Positions 44,040 to 53,622 of a stretch of 64,000 bases of DNA are shown one piece after another. The notes under the pieces were generated by a model. That model saw only the letters and a list, made by a program, of their open reading frames with translations, was not told where the DNA came from and made no database searches. This stretch comes from Pseudoxanthomonas sp. PXM03. GTDB taxonomy: Bacteria > Pseudomonadota > Gammaproteobacteria > Xanthomonadales > Xanthomonadaceae. The first letter of the stretch is position 1. Every line of letters starts with the position of its first letter. The DNA is taken from positions 310,001 to 374,000 of the forward strand of contig NZ_JACVAU010000002.1 in the NCBI RefSeq assembly GCF_014852005.1, written 5' to 3'. Position numbers and translations under genes: made by a program.

Positions 44040-44522
44040 TCATTCGGCCTGCAATGCCGTCGTCGCCACGATCACGCCGTTGGCATCGGCGTAGATCCAG
44101 TCGCCCGGCGCGATCGACATACCGGCGAACGCCACGGGCACGTCCACGTCGCCCAGTCCGCGTTTCTCGGTCTTCATCGGGTGCGACGCCAGCGCCTGCA
44201 CACCGAGCGGCAGGGCCGCGAGCGCATCGACATCGCGCACGCAGCCGAAGATCAAGAAGCCGGACCACCCATGCTTCACCGCGTTCGCCGCGATCTGGTC
44301 GCCCAGCAACGCGCGACGCAGCGAACCGCCGCCATCGACCACGATGACCCGGCCCTCGCCCGGCGTGGCGGCCAGTTCGCGCACGCGCGAGTTGTCTTCG
44401 AAGCACTTCACCGTCACCGCCGGCCCGGCGAAGGCGACGCGTCCGCCATAGCCACGGAACATCGGCTCGGCGACCTGCACATCGGGGTACTGGTCGCACA
44501 GGTCGGGCGTGGTCCAGGACAT
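44040..44522 (-). CDS. rraA: Ribonuclease E activity regulator RraA
   Basis: 160 aa from ATG 44522. The family signature [26 protein letters not shown] and the substrate-loop region [23 protein letters not shown] are intact. RraA binds RNase E and inhibits mRNA decay; relatives act as aldolases (HMG aldolase-like), and the RraA length fits. Divergent from the DUF72 gene. Confidence 0.9.
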   Translation of the reverse strand: MSWTTPDLCDQYPDVQVAEPMFRGYGGRVAFAGPAVTVKCFEDNSRVRELAATPGEGRVIVVDGGGSLRRALLGDQIAANAVKHGWSGFLIFGCVRDVDALAALPLGVQALASHPMKTEKRGLGDVDVPVAFAGMSIAPGDWIYADANGVIVATTALQAE

Positions 44523-44591
44523 GCGGATTCTCTGGCGTGGGGTGGCTCGATGGTAACGCGGCGGCGACGGAGGCCGCGCTATCCTTCGCGC

Positions 44592-45416
44592 ATGGACGAT
44601 CTCTTCGCTTCTGCACCCCCGGTCTCGACCGACGGTATCCGTGTCGGCATCGGCGGCTGGACTTTCGCGCCCTGGCGCAAGAATTTCTATCCCGATGGCC
44701 TGGTGCAACGGCGTGAGCTGGAATACGCCAGCCGCCAGCTCACCGCCATCGAGATCAACGGTACCTACTACAGCGCGCAGAAGGCCGCGACCTACGCCAG
44801 CTGGCGCGACCAGACGCCGGATGGCTTCATGTTCTCGGCCAAGGCGCCCAAGCGCATCATGCAATCGCGCTCGCTGGCTTCCACGCGGGTGCAGGTGGAA
44901 GATTTCGTCGCCGGTATCGCCGAACTCGGCGCCAAGCTCGGCCCGCTGGTCTGGCAGTTCGAAGCGGGCCGGCGCGTGGACGCGGACGAACTCGACGCCT
45001 TCCTGGCGCTGCTGCCTCGCGAGATCGATGGTCGCCCGCTACGGCATGCGCTGGAGGTCCGCGATCCCGGCGCGGTGGATGGGGACTTCATCGACCTGGC
45101 GCGCCGCCACCAGGTCGCCACGGTCTTCACCGATTCCATCGACTATCCCTCTTTCGCCGACCTCACGGCGGACTTCGTCTATGCACGCCTGATGCGCTCG
45201 CAGCCGATCGAGACCGGGTATCCGCCGAAGGAGCTGGCGCAGTGGGCCGAGCGTGCACGCGCCTGGTCGCGCGGCGAAGACATCGCCGAACTGCCGCACG
45301 TCGGCGAGCCCGCGCCCGAGCTGCCGCGACGCGACGTGTTCATTTACTTCATCAGCAGCGCGAAGGAACGCAATCCGGCCGCGGCGATGGAACTGATCCG
45401 CAAGCTCGCGAGATAG
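44592..45416 (+). CDS. DUF72-family protein (YecE-like TIM barrel)
   Basis: 274 aa from ATG 44592. [45 protein letters not shown] is the N-terminal signature of YecE/DUF72 proteins. [13 protein letters not shown] and the central LEVRDPG and [11 protein letters not shown] strands support a TIM barrel. Function unknown; some members are linked to iron-sulfur or cofactor enzymes without proof. Confidence 0.88.
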   Translation: MDDLFASAPPVSTDGIRVGIGGWTFAPWRKNFYPDGLVQRRELEYASRQLTAIEINGTYYSAQKAATYASWRDQTPDGFMFSAKAPKRIMQSRSLASTRVQVEDFVAGIAELGAKLGPLVWQFEAGRRVDADELDAFLALLPREIDGRPLRHALEVRDPGAVDGDFIDLARRHQVATVFTDSIDYPSFADLTADFVYARLMRSQPIETGYPPKELAQWAERARAWSRGEDIAELPHVGEPAPELPRRDVFIYFISSAKERNPAAAMELIRKLAR

Positions 45417-45421
45417 CGCCG

Positions 45422-46723
45422 TCAGTAGCGCAGCGGGCGCGCCACGATGACCCATGCGGCGACGCCGACACCGACCAGACAGGTGAAGGACACGTAGTGC
45501 GCCGGCGCCAACGGTCCCCAGGCGACGGACAGCCATGCGACCAGCGGCGGCGTCAGTCCGCCAAACAGCGCGTACGCCACGTTGTACGAGAACGACAGGC
45601 CGGAGAAGCGCACCTCGGGCGGGAACGCCGCCACCATCAGCGCCGGCGTCACGCCCACCACCCCGCAGCAGAAACCGGCCAGCGTGTACCAGGCCACGAA
45701 CTGCGCCTGGTGGCCCGCCACCAGGGCGCCGTACAACGCGTACGCAGCCGCGCCCAACCCCAAGGACCCGAACAGCAGCGCGCGCCCCACGCCAATGCGG
45801 TCCACCGCCCACCCCGCGACCAGGCAACCGAACACCAGCGCCAGCGTCGCCAGGCTGTTGCCCTGGAATGCCACGGCAGGCGCAATGCCGAAGCTGGTCT
45901 GCACCAGCGTTGGCGTCAGCAGCACGATCACCACGATGGCGGCGGTCAACTGCCACGAGGCCAGCATCGACAGGATCACCGCGGGCCGGTGCGCGGCCAG
46001 CACCTGCTTCACCGGCAGTCGTCGCGCCAGCTGCCGGCGCTCGCGCATCTCGACGAACACCGGCGTCTCCTCCAGCCAGCGCCGCAGCCACACCGCGATG
46101 AAGCCGAACGCGCCGCCCAGCAGGAACGGCACGCGCCAGATGCCCCCCTGCACCTGGGTCGCGCTGTAATGCGCGTTGATCCAGGCCGCCAGCAACGAGC
46201 CGATCAGGATGCCGGCGGTCAGGCCCGCTGTCAGCGTGGCGCAGGCGATGCCGACGCGACCGCGCGGCACGTGTTCGGCCACGAACACCCAGGCCCCCGG
46301 CACTTCACCGCCCACCGCGATCCCCTGCACGACGCGCATCGCCAGCAGCAACAGCGGCGCCAGCGCGCCGACCTGCGCGTGCGTCGGCAGCAGGCCGATC
46401 AACAGGGTGGGCACCGACATCATGAAAACGCTGAGCGTGAACATGCGCTTGCGGCCCAGGCGGTCGCCGAAGTGCGCCATCACCACGCCGCCGAGCGGTC
46501 GCGCCACGTAGCCCGCCGCGAAGATGCCGTACACCTGCAGCTGTGCCAGCCACGGCGCGGTACCGGGCGGGAAGAACAACGCACCCAACACCTTGGCGAA
46601 GAACACGAACACGACGAAGTCGTAGAACTCCAGCGCACCGCCCAGCGCCGACAGGCCGAGCGTCTTCGCATCGCGCCGGTCGAAGGGACGGTGGATCGGA
46701 CGCGATGTGTCGTCGGTTGTCAT
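45422..46723 (-). CDS. MFS transporter (metabolite:H+ symporter type)
   Basis: 433 aa from ATG 46723. Twelve membrane segments. GALEFYDFVVFVFFAKVLGALFFPP, ARPLGGVVMAHFGDRLGRKRMFTLS and VVQGIAVGGEVPGAWVFVAEH match the ProP/KgtP-like metabolite:proton symporter subfamily. The N-terminal 15 residues are polar. The substrate is unknown (organic acids or compatible solutes are typical). Confidence 0.88.
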   Translation of the reverse strand: MTTDDTSRPIHRPFDRRDAKTLGLSALGGALEFYDFVVFVFFAKVLGALFFPPGTAPWLAQLQVYGIFAAGYVARPLGGVVMAHFGDRLGRKRMFTLSVFMMSVPTLLIGLLPTHAQVGALAPLLLLAMRVVQGIAVGGEVPGAWVFVAEHVPRGRVGIACATLTAGLTAGILIGSLLAAWINAHYSATQVQGGIWRVPFLLGGAFGFIAVWLRRWLEETPVFVEMRERRQLARRLPVKQVLAAHRPAVILSMLASWQLTAAIVVIVLLTPTLVQTSFGIAPAVAFQGNSLATLALVFGCLVAGWAVDRIGVGRALLFGSLGLGAAAYALYGALVAGHQAQFVAWYTLAGFCCGVVGVTPALMVAAFPPEVRFSGLSFSYNVAYALFGGLTPPLVAWLSVAWGPLAPAHYVSFTCLVGVGVAAWVIVARPLRY

Positions 46724-46801
46724 GCGTTGGTCCCGAATGTCGGCCCCGTCATGGCGCGCGAACATCGCATGCCACACGAGACACGTCCAGCACTGTTGCT
46801 T

Positions 46802-46933
46802 CCTGTAGGAGCGACGTGAGTCGCGACCGTACACCGACCTCGCCAGGACACGCCGGTCATCCGACGGACCACGCGCGATGCAGCTTTGCTTGACCGGACG
46901 ACGCGCGGTCGCGACTCACGTCGCTCCTACAGG
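46802..46933. repeat. Extragenic inverted-repeat element, copy C
   Basis: A perfect 28-bp inverted repeat: arms 46802-46829 and 46906-46933, with core GGAGCGACGTGAGTCGCGAC. One central base differs from copies A and B (GTGAG for GTCAG), and the outermost bases are GTAGG rather than GTGGG. The right arm supplies the stop codon of the neighbouring gene. Confidence 0.88.
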
Positions 46934-47571
46934 GAAGCGCGGCGCCGGCCAAGTGCGCGGTCCATGCCCACGACGACCAGCCCCAGCACCACGAACACCC
47001 CCATGACGCCCAGTGCGTTGACGCCCACGCGCGCCCAGCCCAGTTGGCCCACGTCGATGAAAGGGTACGGATACTCGCCCACCCATGCGCCACGCAGGAA
47101 CACCCAGCCGACGTAACCCAGCGGGAACAGCAGCCATCCCGCAACGTCGCGCCAGCGCAATGCCCCGTACGGTACGCAGGTCAGCCACCACGCCCAGTAC
47201 GCCAGCGGCACCGCGTAGTGCAGGCCGGTGTCGGCCCACCACTGCGCGCCCTGCGGCTGCCACAGGTGGCGCAGGATGAAGAAGTAGATGCTGCCGGTGA
47301 CGCCGATGTACAACGCGACCGCGCCGCGCACGCGGGCCTGCCCGAAGAAGCCCGACCGCCCCGTCGCCGCAGCGAAGGCGACCAGCACCACCGCGATATT
47401 GCTGAGAATGGTGAAGTAGGTGACGAATCGCACCGTGCCCAGGACCACGCCGACATTGTCGCGGGTCAGCTGCAGGATCAGGACGTACTGCAGCACCAGC
47501 GCCGCCAGGGCAAGCAGCCCCACAAGCGCGGCGAACGTGCGGGGCACGACGGGAAGGCATGTGGGCGACAT
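46927..47571 (-). CDS. Pr6Pr-family membrane protein
   Basis: 214 aa from ATG 47571. Six membrane segments. VRFVTYFTILSNI, WWADTGLHYAVPLAYWAWW and YPYPFIDV are hallmarks of Pr6Pr-type (FAR-17a/AIG1-related) membrane proteins; function unknown. The last two codons and the TAG stop lie inside the right arm of repeat copy C, so the repeat defines the C-terminus. Divergent from the EamA gene at 47673. Confidence 0.8.
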   Translation of the reverse strand: MSPTCLPVVPRTFAALVGLLALAALVLQYVLILQLTRDNVGVVLGTVRFVTYFTILSNIAVVLVAFAAATGRSGFFGQARVRGAVALYIGVTGSIYFFILRHLWQPQGAQWWADTGLHYAVPLAYWAWWLTCVPYGALRWRDVAGWLLFPLGYVGWVFLRGAWVGEYPYPFIDVGQLGWARVGVNALGVMGVFVVLGLVVVGMDRALGRRRASL

Positions 47572-47672
47572 CGGTGATCCTCGATCCGCGGTCCCGCCAG
47601 CTTGCCACGGCAAGCGCCCGGTCGGGAGTGGTCTCATCGCCAGCCGCGCGGCGCTTCGGCGACAATGCACGC

Positions 47673-48620
47673 ATGCCGATGACACCGACCGCCAAGGCCC
47701 AGCTGCAGATCCACCTGTGCGTGCTGCTGTGGGGCTTCACGCCTATCCTGGGCAAGCTGATCAGCCTGTCCGCGCTGCCGCTGGTGTGGTGGCGCATGCT
47801 GATCGTGGTGGTCGCCCTCGCCTTGCTGCCACGCGTATGGCGTGGCCTGCGCGCGATGCCGTTGAAGCTGGTCCTCGCGTATTGCGGCATCGGCGTGATC
47901 GTGGCACTGCACTGGCTGACGTTCTACGGCGCGATCAAGTTGTCGAATGCGTCCGTGGCGGTGACCTGCATCGCACTGGCGCCGGCCTTCACCTCGGTGA
48001 TCGAGCCCTGGCTGACACGCCGGCCGTTTTCCTGGCGCGAGCTGCTGTTCGGTATCGCGGTGTTGCCGGGCGTGGCGCTGGTGGTCGGCGGGATCCCCGA
48101 CGGCATGCGGCTGGGCGTGCTGGTCGGCGCGATATCCGCGTTGCTGGTGGCGGTGTTCGGGCCGCTCAACAAGCGCCTGATCGACCACGGCGAGCCGCTG
48201 ACGATCACCGGACTGGAACTTGGCGCCGGCACCATCCTGCTGACATTGCTGGCACCCCTGATGCCGATCCTGTTCCCCGCCTTCGCCGGCGAACTGTTCG
48301 TGCTGCCCGGGCTGAAGGACGGCGTGTTGCTGCTGGTGCTGTCGCTGGCCTGCACGCTGCTGCCGTTCGCGCTGTCGCTGGTCGCGCTGAAGCACCTCAG
48401 TGCGTACGGCGTGCAGCTGGTGACCAATCTGGAACCGGTCTACGCCATCATGCTGGCGATCGTGCTGCTGGGCGAGCAGCGCGAGCTGACGCCGCTGTTC
48501 TACCTGGGCGTCGGCATCATCCTGGCGGCGGTGTTCCTGCATCCGCTGACGCAACGCCCCAGGCGCATCGAGCACCCGGAAGTGCTGGGCACCTCCGAGG
48601 CCAAGAACATCGTCGATTGA
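47673..48620 (+). CDS. EamA/DMT-family transporter (third in window)
   Basis: 315 aa from ATG 47673; ATG 47679 is an equal alternative. Ten membrane segments in two repeats: HLCVLLWGFTPILGKLISLSALPLVWWRM and ALSLVALKHLSAYGVQLVTNLEPVYAIML. The E-P-V-Y ending of helix 9 and the short C-terminal tail TSEAKNIVD are typical of this family in Bacteroidetes and Xanthomonadaceae. Substrate unknown. Confidence 0.88.
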   Translation: MPMTPTAKAQLQIHLCVLLWGFTPILGKLISLSALPLVWWRMLIVVVALALLPRVWRGLRAMPLKLVLAYCGIGVIVALHWLTFYGAIKLSNASVAVTCIALAPAFTSVIEPWLTRRPFSWRELLFGIAVLPGVALVVGGIPDGMRLGVLVGAISALLVAVFGPLNKRLIDHGEPLTITGLELGAGTILLTLLAPLMPILFPAFAGELFVLPGLKDGVLLLVLSLACTLLPFALSLVALKHLSAYGVQLVTNLEPVYAIMLAIVLLGEQRELTPLFYLGVGIILAAVFLHPLTQRPRRIEHPEVLGTSEAKNIVD

Positions 48621-48626
48621 GCGCGG

Positions 48627-49049
48627 TCAGCGCGCGACCACCACGGGCACCGGACTGGTGGCGATGACCTTCAGCGCCACCGAACCGACGAGCAGCTGCT
48701 TCAACGCGCCGCGCCCGTGGGTACCCATCACGATCAGATCCGCCTTGCCGGACTTGGCCTGCTTGACGATGCTCTCGGCCGGCTCACCCACCACGATCTT
48801 CTCCACGAAGGGCAACTGCGCGCGCTTGAGCGCGGTGCGCGCCTTCTTCAGCGCGTAGGCGCCGTTCTCTGCGTGGTAACGCTCCACGCCATCGCTGCCG
48901 AGTTCCAGCGCGACCGAGCGCAGCAGCGGCGGATCGACATACAGCAGGGTCACGGTGGGCAGGTCGGCCAGCGTCTTGCTCAGTTCCACGAGGTGGCGGA
49001 CGGCCGCCAGTCCGATCTCGCTTCCATCCACGGCCAACAGGATCTTCAT
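48627..49049 (-). CDS. Universal stress protein (UspA family)
   Basis: 140 aa from ATG 49049. MKILLAVDGSEIGLAAVRHL at the N-terminus, and the ATP-binding loop GTHGRGALKQLLVGSVALKVI (G-2x-G-9x-G-S/T), show an ATP-binding UspA-type protein. Roles in oxygen limitation and general stress are known for the family. A perfect FNR-type box sits 77-90 bp upstream. Convergent with the EamA gene, 6 bp apart. Confidence 0.92.
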   Translation of the reverse strand: MKILLAVDGSEIGLAAVRHLVELSKTLADLPTVTLLYVDPPLLRSVALELGSDGVERYHAENGAYALKKARTALKRAQLPFVEKIVVGEPAESIVKQAKSGKADLIVMGTHGRGALKQLLVGSVALKVIATSPVPVVVAR

Positions 49050-49125
49050 CGTCGTTCTCCGCATGGGGCGGGCGCCCGCTGCGCCGCCGATGGGTACAGC
49101 ATGCGTCAGTCCGTCGCGGCGCGCA

Positions 49126-49139
49126 TTGATCCCGATCAA
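49126..49139. promoter_or_regulatory. FNR/Anr-type box upstream of the universal stress protein gene
   Basis: TTGATCCCGATCAA matches the FNR/Anr/FixK consensus TTGAT-N4-ATCAA at all ten fixed bases. Its centre is 83 bp upstream of the usp start. Activation of usp under low oxygen is inferred, as described for Anr-controlled usp genes in Pseudomonas. Confidence 0.6.
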
Positions 49140-49140
49140 C

Positions 49141-50211
49141 TCAGGTCGCCACCACCACCCGGTCGCGCCCGCTGCGCTTGGCTTCGTACAGGGCCTGGTC
49201 GGCGCGACGGAACATGGTCTCCGCGGTGTCCCCGCCCTGACGGTCCGCCAGACCGATGCTGACCGATACCGGCAGGCCGATGGGCAGCAGGCCCACGCTC
49301 TGCCGCATGTACTCGCACTGCAGCCGTGCCTCGTCGCACTTCGCGCCGGGCATCAGGATGACGAACTCCTCGCCACCGTAGCGGGCGGCCAGTCCACGTC
49401 CGGCCGACTGGGATTTCAGCATGTCCGCCAGCGCCACCAGCACGCGGTCGCCTTCATCGTGACCATGCAGGTCGTTGATCGTCTTGAAGTGGTCCACGTC
49501 CAGCACCGCCACCGCCAGCGGCTCGCCGGACTCCTCGGCCTTGCGCATCGCAGCCTCCAACGCAGCCGCGAATGCCCGCCGGTTGGGCAGCCCCGTCAGC
49601 ACGTCGGTGCGGGTCTGCTCGGAGAGATCGGCGTTCTGCTGCTCCAGCTGGTCCTGGTAGAGCTGCATCTGCTGTTCGTACCAGCCGCGCTCGCGCAATT
49701 GATGGCTCAGTTGCCGGCTTACGCGGCGCAACTCCAGCAGTTGGGAGACCTGCCGCGAGAGCGCATCCAGTGCGGTGAGCTGGAACGGCTCCAGCTGCCG
49801 CGGCTGCGCGTCCACCAGGCACAGCGCGCCCAGGGCGAAGCCATCCGACGTCACCAGCGGTGCGCCCGCATAGAACCGGATGCCGTTCCCGGCGGTGACC
49901 AGCGGATTGTCGGCGAAGCGCGCATCACGCGTCGCATCCGGCACCACCGTCATGGCATCCGGACTGAGGATGGTGTGCGCGCAGAAGGAGGTTTCCAGCG
50001 AGGGATCCGGGCTGTCCATGCCGACCTGGGCCTTGAACCACTGCCGGTTGCGATCGATCAGCGTGACGGCCGCCATCGGTACATCGCAGATCGCGGCGGC
50101 GATCCGCACCAGATCGTCGAAGGCGCGTTCGGGATCGCTGTCGAGAATGTCGAAGCTGCGCAGGGCAGCCAGGCGTTCTTCTTCGTTGTCGGGCTTGAGA
50201 GGTCGGCTCAT
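49141..50211 (-). CDS. GAF-GGDEF diguanylate cyclase
   Basis: 356 aa. A GAF domain (about 20-160) of the ERLAALRSFDILDSDPERAFDDLVRIAAAICDVPMAAVTLID type, a linker coiled coil (about 160-200) and a GGDEF domain from RTDVLTGLPNRRAF with the active site GGEEF at 279-283. No RxxD inhibitory site is present ahead of it (SAGRGLAARYGGEEF), so product inhibition is probably weak. Cytoplasmic; makes cyclic di-GMP in response to an unknown ligand. Its stop is 2 bp from the FNR-type box. Confidence 0.92.
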   Translation of the reverse strand: MSRPLKPDNEEERLAALRSFDILDSDPERAFDDLVRIAAAICDVPMAAVTLIDRNRQWFKAQVGMDSPDPSLETSFCAHTILSPDAMTVVPDATRDARFADNPLVTAGNGIRFYAGAPLVTSDGFALGALCLVDAQPRQLEPFQLTALDALSRQVSQLLELRRVSRQLSHQLRERGWYEQQMQLYQDQLEQQNADLSEQTRTDVLTGLPNRRAFAAALEAAMRKAEESGEPLAVAVLDVDHFKTINDLHGHDEGDRVLVALADMLKSQSAGRGLAARYGGEEFVILMPGAKCDEARLQCEYMRQSVGLLPIGLPVSVSIGLADRQGGDTAETMFRRADQALYEAKRSGRDRVVVAT

Positions 50212-50299
50212 GCCGGCAGGGGATGTGGATACCGGAGCAGTATGCCGATGTTCGTGAGCGCCGGATGCCGCCGCCCCGCGACGGCGATCACGCTATGCG

Positions 50300-51019
50300 T
50301 CACCAGGTTTCCTGCTGCGGCAGCAGGCCACGCAGTTCCTGATCGGTGAGGTTGCGCCAGCGGCCCAGCTTCAGGTCACCCAGCTTCACGTTGTCGATCC
50401 GCACCCGGCGCAGCTGGGTGACGCGGTAGTCGAACGCGGCGGCCATCAGGCGGATCTGCCGGTTCAAACCCTGGGTGAGGGTGATGCGGAAACCGAACTT
50501 CGCGATGCGGTTGGTCCGGCACGGCAGCGTCATCTGCCGGTGCACGGGCACGCCGCGCGCCATGCCGCGCAGGAACTCGTCCGTCACCGGCTTGTTGACC
50601 GCCACCAGGTACTCCTTCTCGTGGCGGTTCTCCGCGCGCAGGATCTGGTTGACGATGTCGCCGTTGCTGGTCAGCAGGATCAGGCCCTCGGAATCCTTGT
50701 CCAGGCGGCCGATCGGGAAGATGCGCTGCTCGTGGCCGATGAAGTCGACGATGTTGTCCTTCACCGACGACTCCGTGGTGCAGGTGATGCCGACCGGCTT
50801 GTTCAGCACGATGTAGACGTGCTTGCGCTTGCCTGCCTTCACCGCACGCGCCTTCAGCGGCTGCCCATCGACCCGCACCTCGTCGCCCTCGCCCACCACG
50901 GCGCCCATGCCGGCGGCCATGCCATTGACGGTGACGCGGCGTTCCGCGATCAGGCGGTCGGCCTCGCGGCGGGAACAGAAGCCGGTGTCGGCGATGTGCT
51001 TGTTGAGGCGGATGGTCAT
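50300..51019 (-). CDS. rluF: 23S rRNA pseudouridine(2604) synthase
   Basis: 239 aa. An N-terminal S4 domain (RLNKHIADTGFCSRREADRLI) and catalytic core with IGRLDKDSEGLILLTS, which holds the nucleophilic Asp, and GLNRQIRLM. Sequence landmarks VLNKPVGITCTTE, EKEYLVAVNKPVTDEFLRGMARGVPV and LTDQELRGLL match RluF more closely than RluB or RluE. It lies 40 bp after the EAL-GGDEF gene on the same strand. Confidence 0.92.
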   Translation of the reverse strand: MTIRLNKHIADTGFCSRREADRLIAERRVTVNGMAAGMGAVVGEGDEVRVDGQPLKARAVKAGKRKHVYIVLNKPVGITCTTESSVKDNIVDFIGHEQRIFPIGRLDKDSEGLILLTSNGDIVNQILRAENRHEKEYLVAVNKPVTDEFLRGMARGVPVHRQMTLPCRTNRIAKFGFRITLTQGLNRQIRLMAAAFDYRVTQLRRVRIDNVKLGDLKLGRWRNLTDQELRGLLPQQETW

Positions 51020-51059
51020 GCCGCCATTATCCGGGATCGGGCGCCCGCCGTCGCCCGCT

Positions 51060-53489
51060 TCAGGCAGGTTCCGCGTATGCGCCGGCCGGAACGGACTCCC
51101 ATGCCGCCATCAGTTCGTCCAGCGGACAGGGCACGTGGACGGCGTAGCCCTGCACGTGCCCGATGCCCACCTCGCGCAGTTGCGCCAACACGGCATCGCT
51201 TTCGACCCACTCGGCGATGGTGACCTTGCCCAGCGCCTGCCCCATCTGGCTCATCGAACGCACCAGCGCCAGGTCGACTTCGCCCCGTGCGAGGTCGCGG
51301 ATGAAGGCGCCGTCGATCTTGAGGATGTCCACCGGCAACCGCTTGAGATAGGCGAACGACGACAGGCCGCTGCCGAAATCGTCCAGCGCGATCCGGCACC
51401 CGCGCGCCCGCATCGCATCGATGAAGCGGCAGGCATCGTCCAGGTTGGCGATCACCGCCGTTTCGGTGATCTCGAAGCACAGCCGCGTGGCCACGCCCGG
51501 ATGCTGGTCCAGCAGCAGGTTCACGTGCTCCAGGAAAGCAGGGTCGGCGATGGACTGCGCGGACACGTTCACGTGGCACAGGTCCACGCGCGCCAGGTGC
51601 GCAGGATGCAGCGCGAAGTGGCGGCACACCGCATCGACGACGAAGGCGTCGACCGCCATGCCCTGCCCGTAACGTTCCATCGCCGGCAGGAAAACCCCCG
51701 GCGCATGCAGCCGGCCTTCGCGGTCGCGCAGGCGTACCAGCACTTCGTATTGCAGGCGCTGGCTGCCATCCAGCGCGACGATCTGCTGCGCATACAGCAA
51801 CAGGCGGTCTTCCGCGATCGCCAGTTGCGTGTGCGCCACCCATTCCAGTTCGTGGCGGCGACGCGAGAGGCTGGGATCGGAATCGCGATAGCAGCGGATG
51901 CGGTTGCGCCCTTCTTCCTTGGCGACATAGCACGCGGCATCGGCCGCGCGCAGCAGCCAGTCAACGTCCACTGCCGTGTCGTTGATCTCGGCCACGCCGA
52001 TGCTGCAGTTCAGGCCGAACGTACGGCCGTTCCACTGGAACGAGGACTCGCCCAGCGACGCATGGATGCGCGCCATCGCCGCTTCCGCTTCCTCCAGCGT
52101 GGTGTCGTGCAGCAGCACCGCGAACTCATCGCCGCCCAGGCGCCCCAGCCAGTCTTCACGACGCAGCTGCGCCGCCACCCGGGTGGCGAAATGGCACAGG
52201 AAGCGATCGCCCGCTTCATGCCCGCAGGTGTCGTTGACCAGCTTGAACTGGTCCAGGTCGATGTAGCAGAGCGTGTGCCGCCCATCGCATCCATGTGCCT
52301 GCCCGAGCGCGCTGCCCAGCCGGCGGGCGATCTCGCGCCGGTTGATCAGGCCGGTGAGGTCGTCGTGGCTGGCCTGGTGCGCGATCTCGCAGGCGAGCTC
52401 ATGTGCTTCGGACACGTCTTCCACCAGCACGAACACCCGCTCCGCACAGCGCGCACGCGCTGCGACCACCGACGCCGTCCAGCGCACCCATCGCACGTCG
52501 CCATCGCGACGCACGAGCCGGCGCTCGCCCGGCTCGAGCATGCGGGTCCAGTCGATGGTGCCATGGGCATCGCATTGCAGATCGTCGGCATGCAGGACGT
52601 CGGACAGGTGCAGCGAGCGGATGTCATGCAGCGGCATCCCGAGGATCTGCGCCAGCGCCTCGTTCGCCTGGGTGAAACATCCATCGCGATCCAGCTTGAG
52701 CATGCCCACCGCGGACTGGTGGAACGCCATGCGGAATTCGCTTTCGGTCTCGCGCACGCGGCGCAGCGTGCTGCGCATGACATGCAGCGCATACGCGCAG
52801 AGCACGAGGAACGCCACCGCGCTGAGCCCCAACAGGACGCGTCGCATGAAATGCGCGCCCTCCGCCAGCGAGCGCGAGAACGCGAGTTCCTTCGGGCGCA
52901 CGCGCGCGTCGATTTCCATCAACCTGTGCTGGTAGGCGCGGACGCTGGCATCGTCGCGCGTGGCGCCTGGCGGACGCGACTCGAGTTCGTCGGCGAGCGC
53001 TACCAGGTGCTGGATCTCGACTTCCGCCTCGCGCCACAGGCGCACCGATTCGCGGAAGTACGGGGCCTTGCCCAGCATGCGGTACATCCAGACCAGGCGC
53101 TCGATGTCCTCCGGCGCGTTCTCGCCCTGCAGGAACCCCGCACGGGCGGCGGCCACGTCGACCGGCGTGCGCTCCAGCGCCAGTCGGCCCGTGCGATCCC
53201 CAAGCGGCACGCGCAGGGCGGCGCGCGCATCGGCCAGGTCGGCGGGCTGCGCATGGCGGGCGTAGCGGTACAGGCTGTGCACGGCACGCTGCTGCGCTTT
53301 GGACCAGTGGCTCTCGCCGATGATGTAAGCGGTGGCACCCGCCTGCGTTTCAAGCACGGCGGCGATCAGCAGTGCGCCCAGTGCGGACAGGATGATGAGC
53401 ACCGCGACCCGGGCCGGAAGGCGCTGCAGCCCCCGGTCGCGGTCACCGCCGGACATTCCGCCCGCTAGGGGTGCTTCCCTGTTGTCCAC
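51060..53489 (-). CDS. Membrane PAS-GGDEF-EAL cyclic di-GMP protein
   Basis: 809 aa from GTG 53489, which has AGGAG 6 nt upstream; ATG 53456 is weaker. Two membrane helices (about 28-48 and 216-236) flank a helical periplasmic sensor region. A PAS domain (about 245-360) follows, then GGDEF (active site 452-456, inhibitory site RRED 443-446), then EAL from about 550 (YEVLVR Glu582, DDFGSGLSSFAYLKRLPVDILKIDG). Both catalytic motifs look intact, so it may be a bifunctional cyclase/phosphodiesterase. Signal unknown. Confidence 0.93.
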   Translation of the reverse strand: MDNREAPLAGGMSGGDRDRGLQRLPARVAVLIILSALGALLIAAVLETQAGATAYIIGESHWSKAQQRAVHSLYRYARHAQPADLADARAALRVPLGDRTGRLALERTPVDVAAARAGFLQGENAPEDIERLVWMYRMLGKAPYFRESVRLWREAEVEIQHLVALADELESRPPGATRDDASVRAYQHRLMEIDARVRPKELAFSRSLAEGAHFMRRVLLGLSAVAFLVLCAYALHVMRSTLRRVRETESEFRMAFHQSAVGMLKLDRDGCFTQANEALAQILGMPLHDIRSLHLSDVLHADDLQCDAHGTIDWTRMLEPGERRLVRRDGDVRWVRWTASVVAARARCAERVFVLVEDVSEAHELACEIAHQASHDDLTGLINRREIARRLGSALGQAHGCDGRHTLCYIDLDQFKLVNDTCGHEAGDRFLCHFATRVAAQLRREDWLGRLGGDEFAVLLHDTTLEEAEAAMARIHASLGESSFQWNGRTFGLNCSIGVAEINDTAVDVDWLLRAADAACYVAKEEGRNRIRCYRDSDPSLSRRRHELEWVAHTQLAIAEDRLLLYAQQIVALDGSQRLQYEVLVRLRDREGRLHAPGVFLPAMERYGQGMAVDAFVVDAVCRHFALHPAHLARVDLCHVNVSAQSIADPAFLEHVNLLLDQHPGVATRLCFEITETAVIANLDDACRFIDAMRARGCRIALDDFGSGLSSFAYLKRLPVDILKIDGAFIRDLARGEVDLALVRSMSQMGQALGKVTIAEWVESDAVLAQLREVGIGHVQGYAVHVPCPLDELMAAWESVPAGAYAEPA

Positions 53490-53622
53490 ATGTCACTCCT
53501 GTTGGTCCACGCGACGGAAGGCATTCGCGCGGGCCTCCATCGTCGTTCATCGGCCCGGCCCCGGCGCGCTTGAGGCCATGGTCATCATTCGACACGGACC
53601 GCCGACAAATGGTCGTCCCGCG

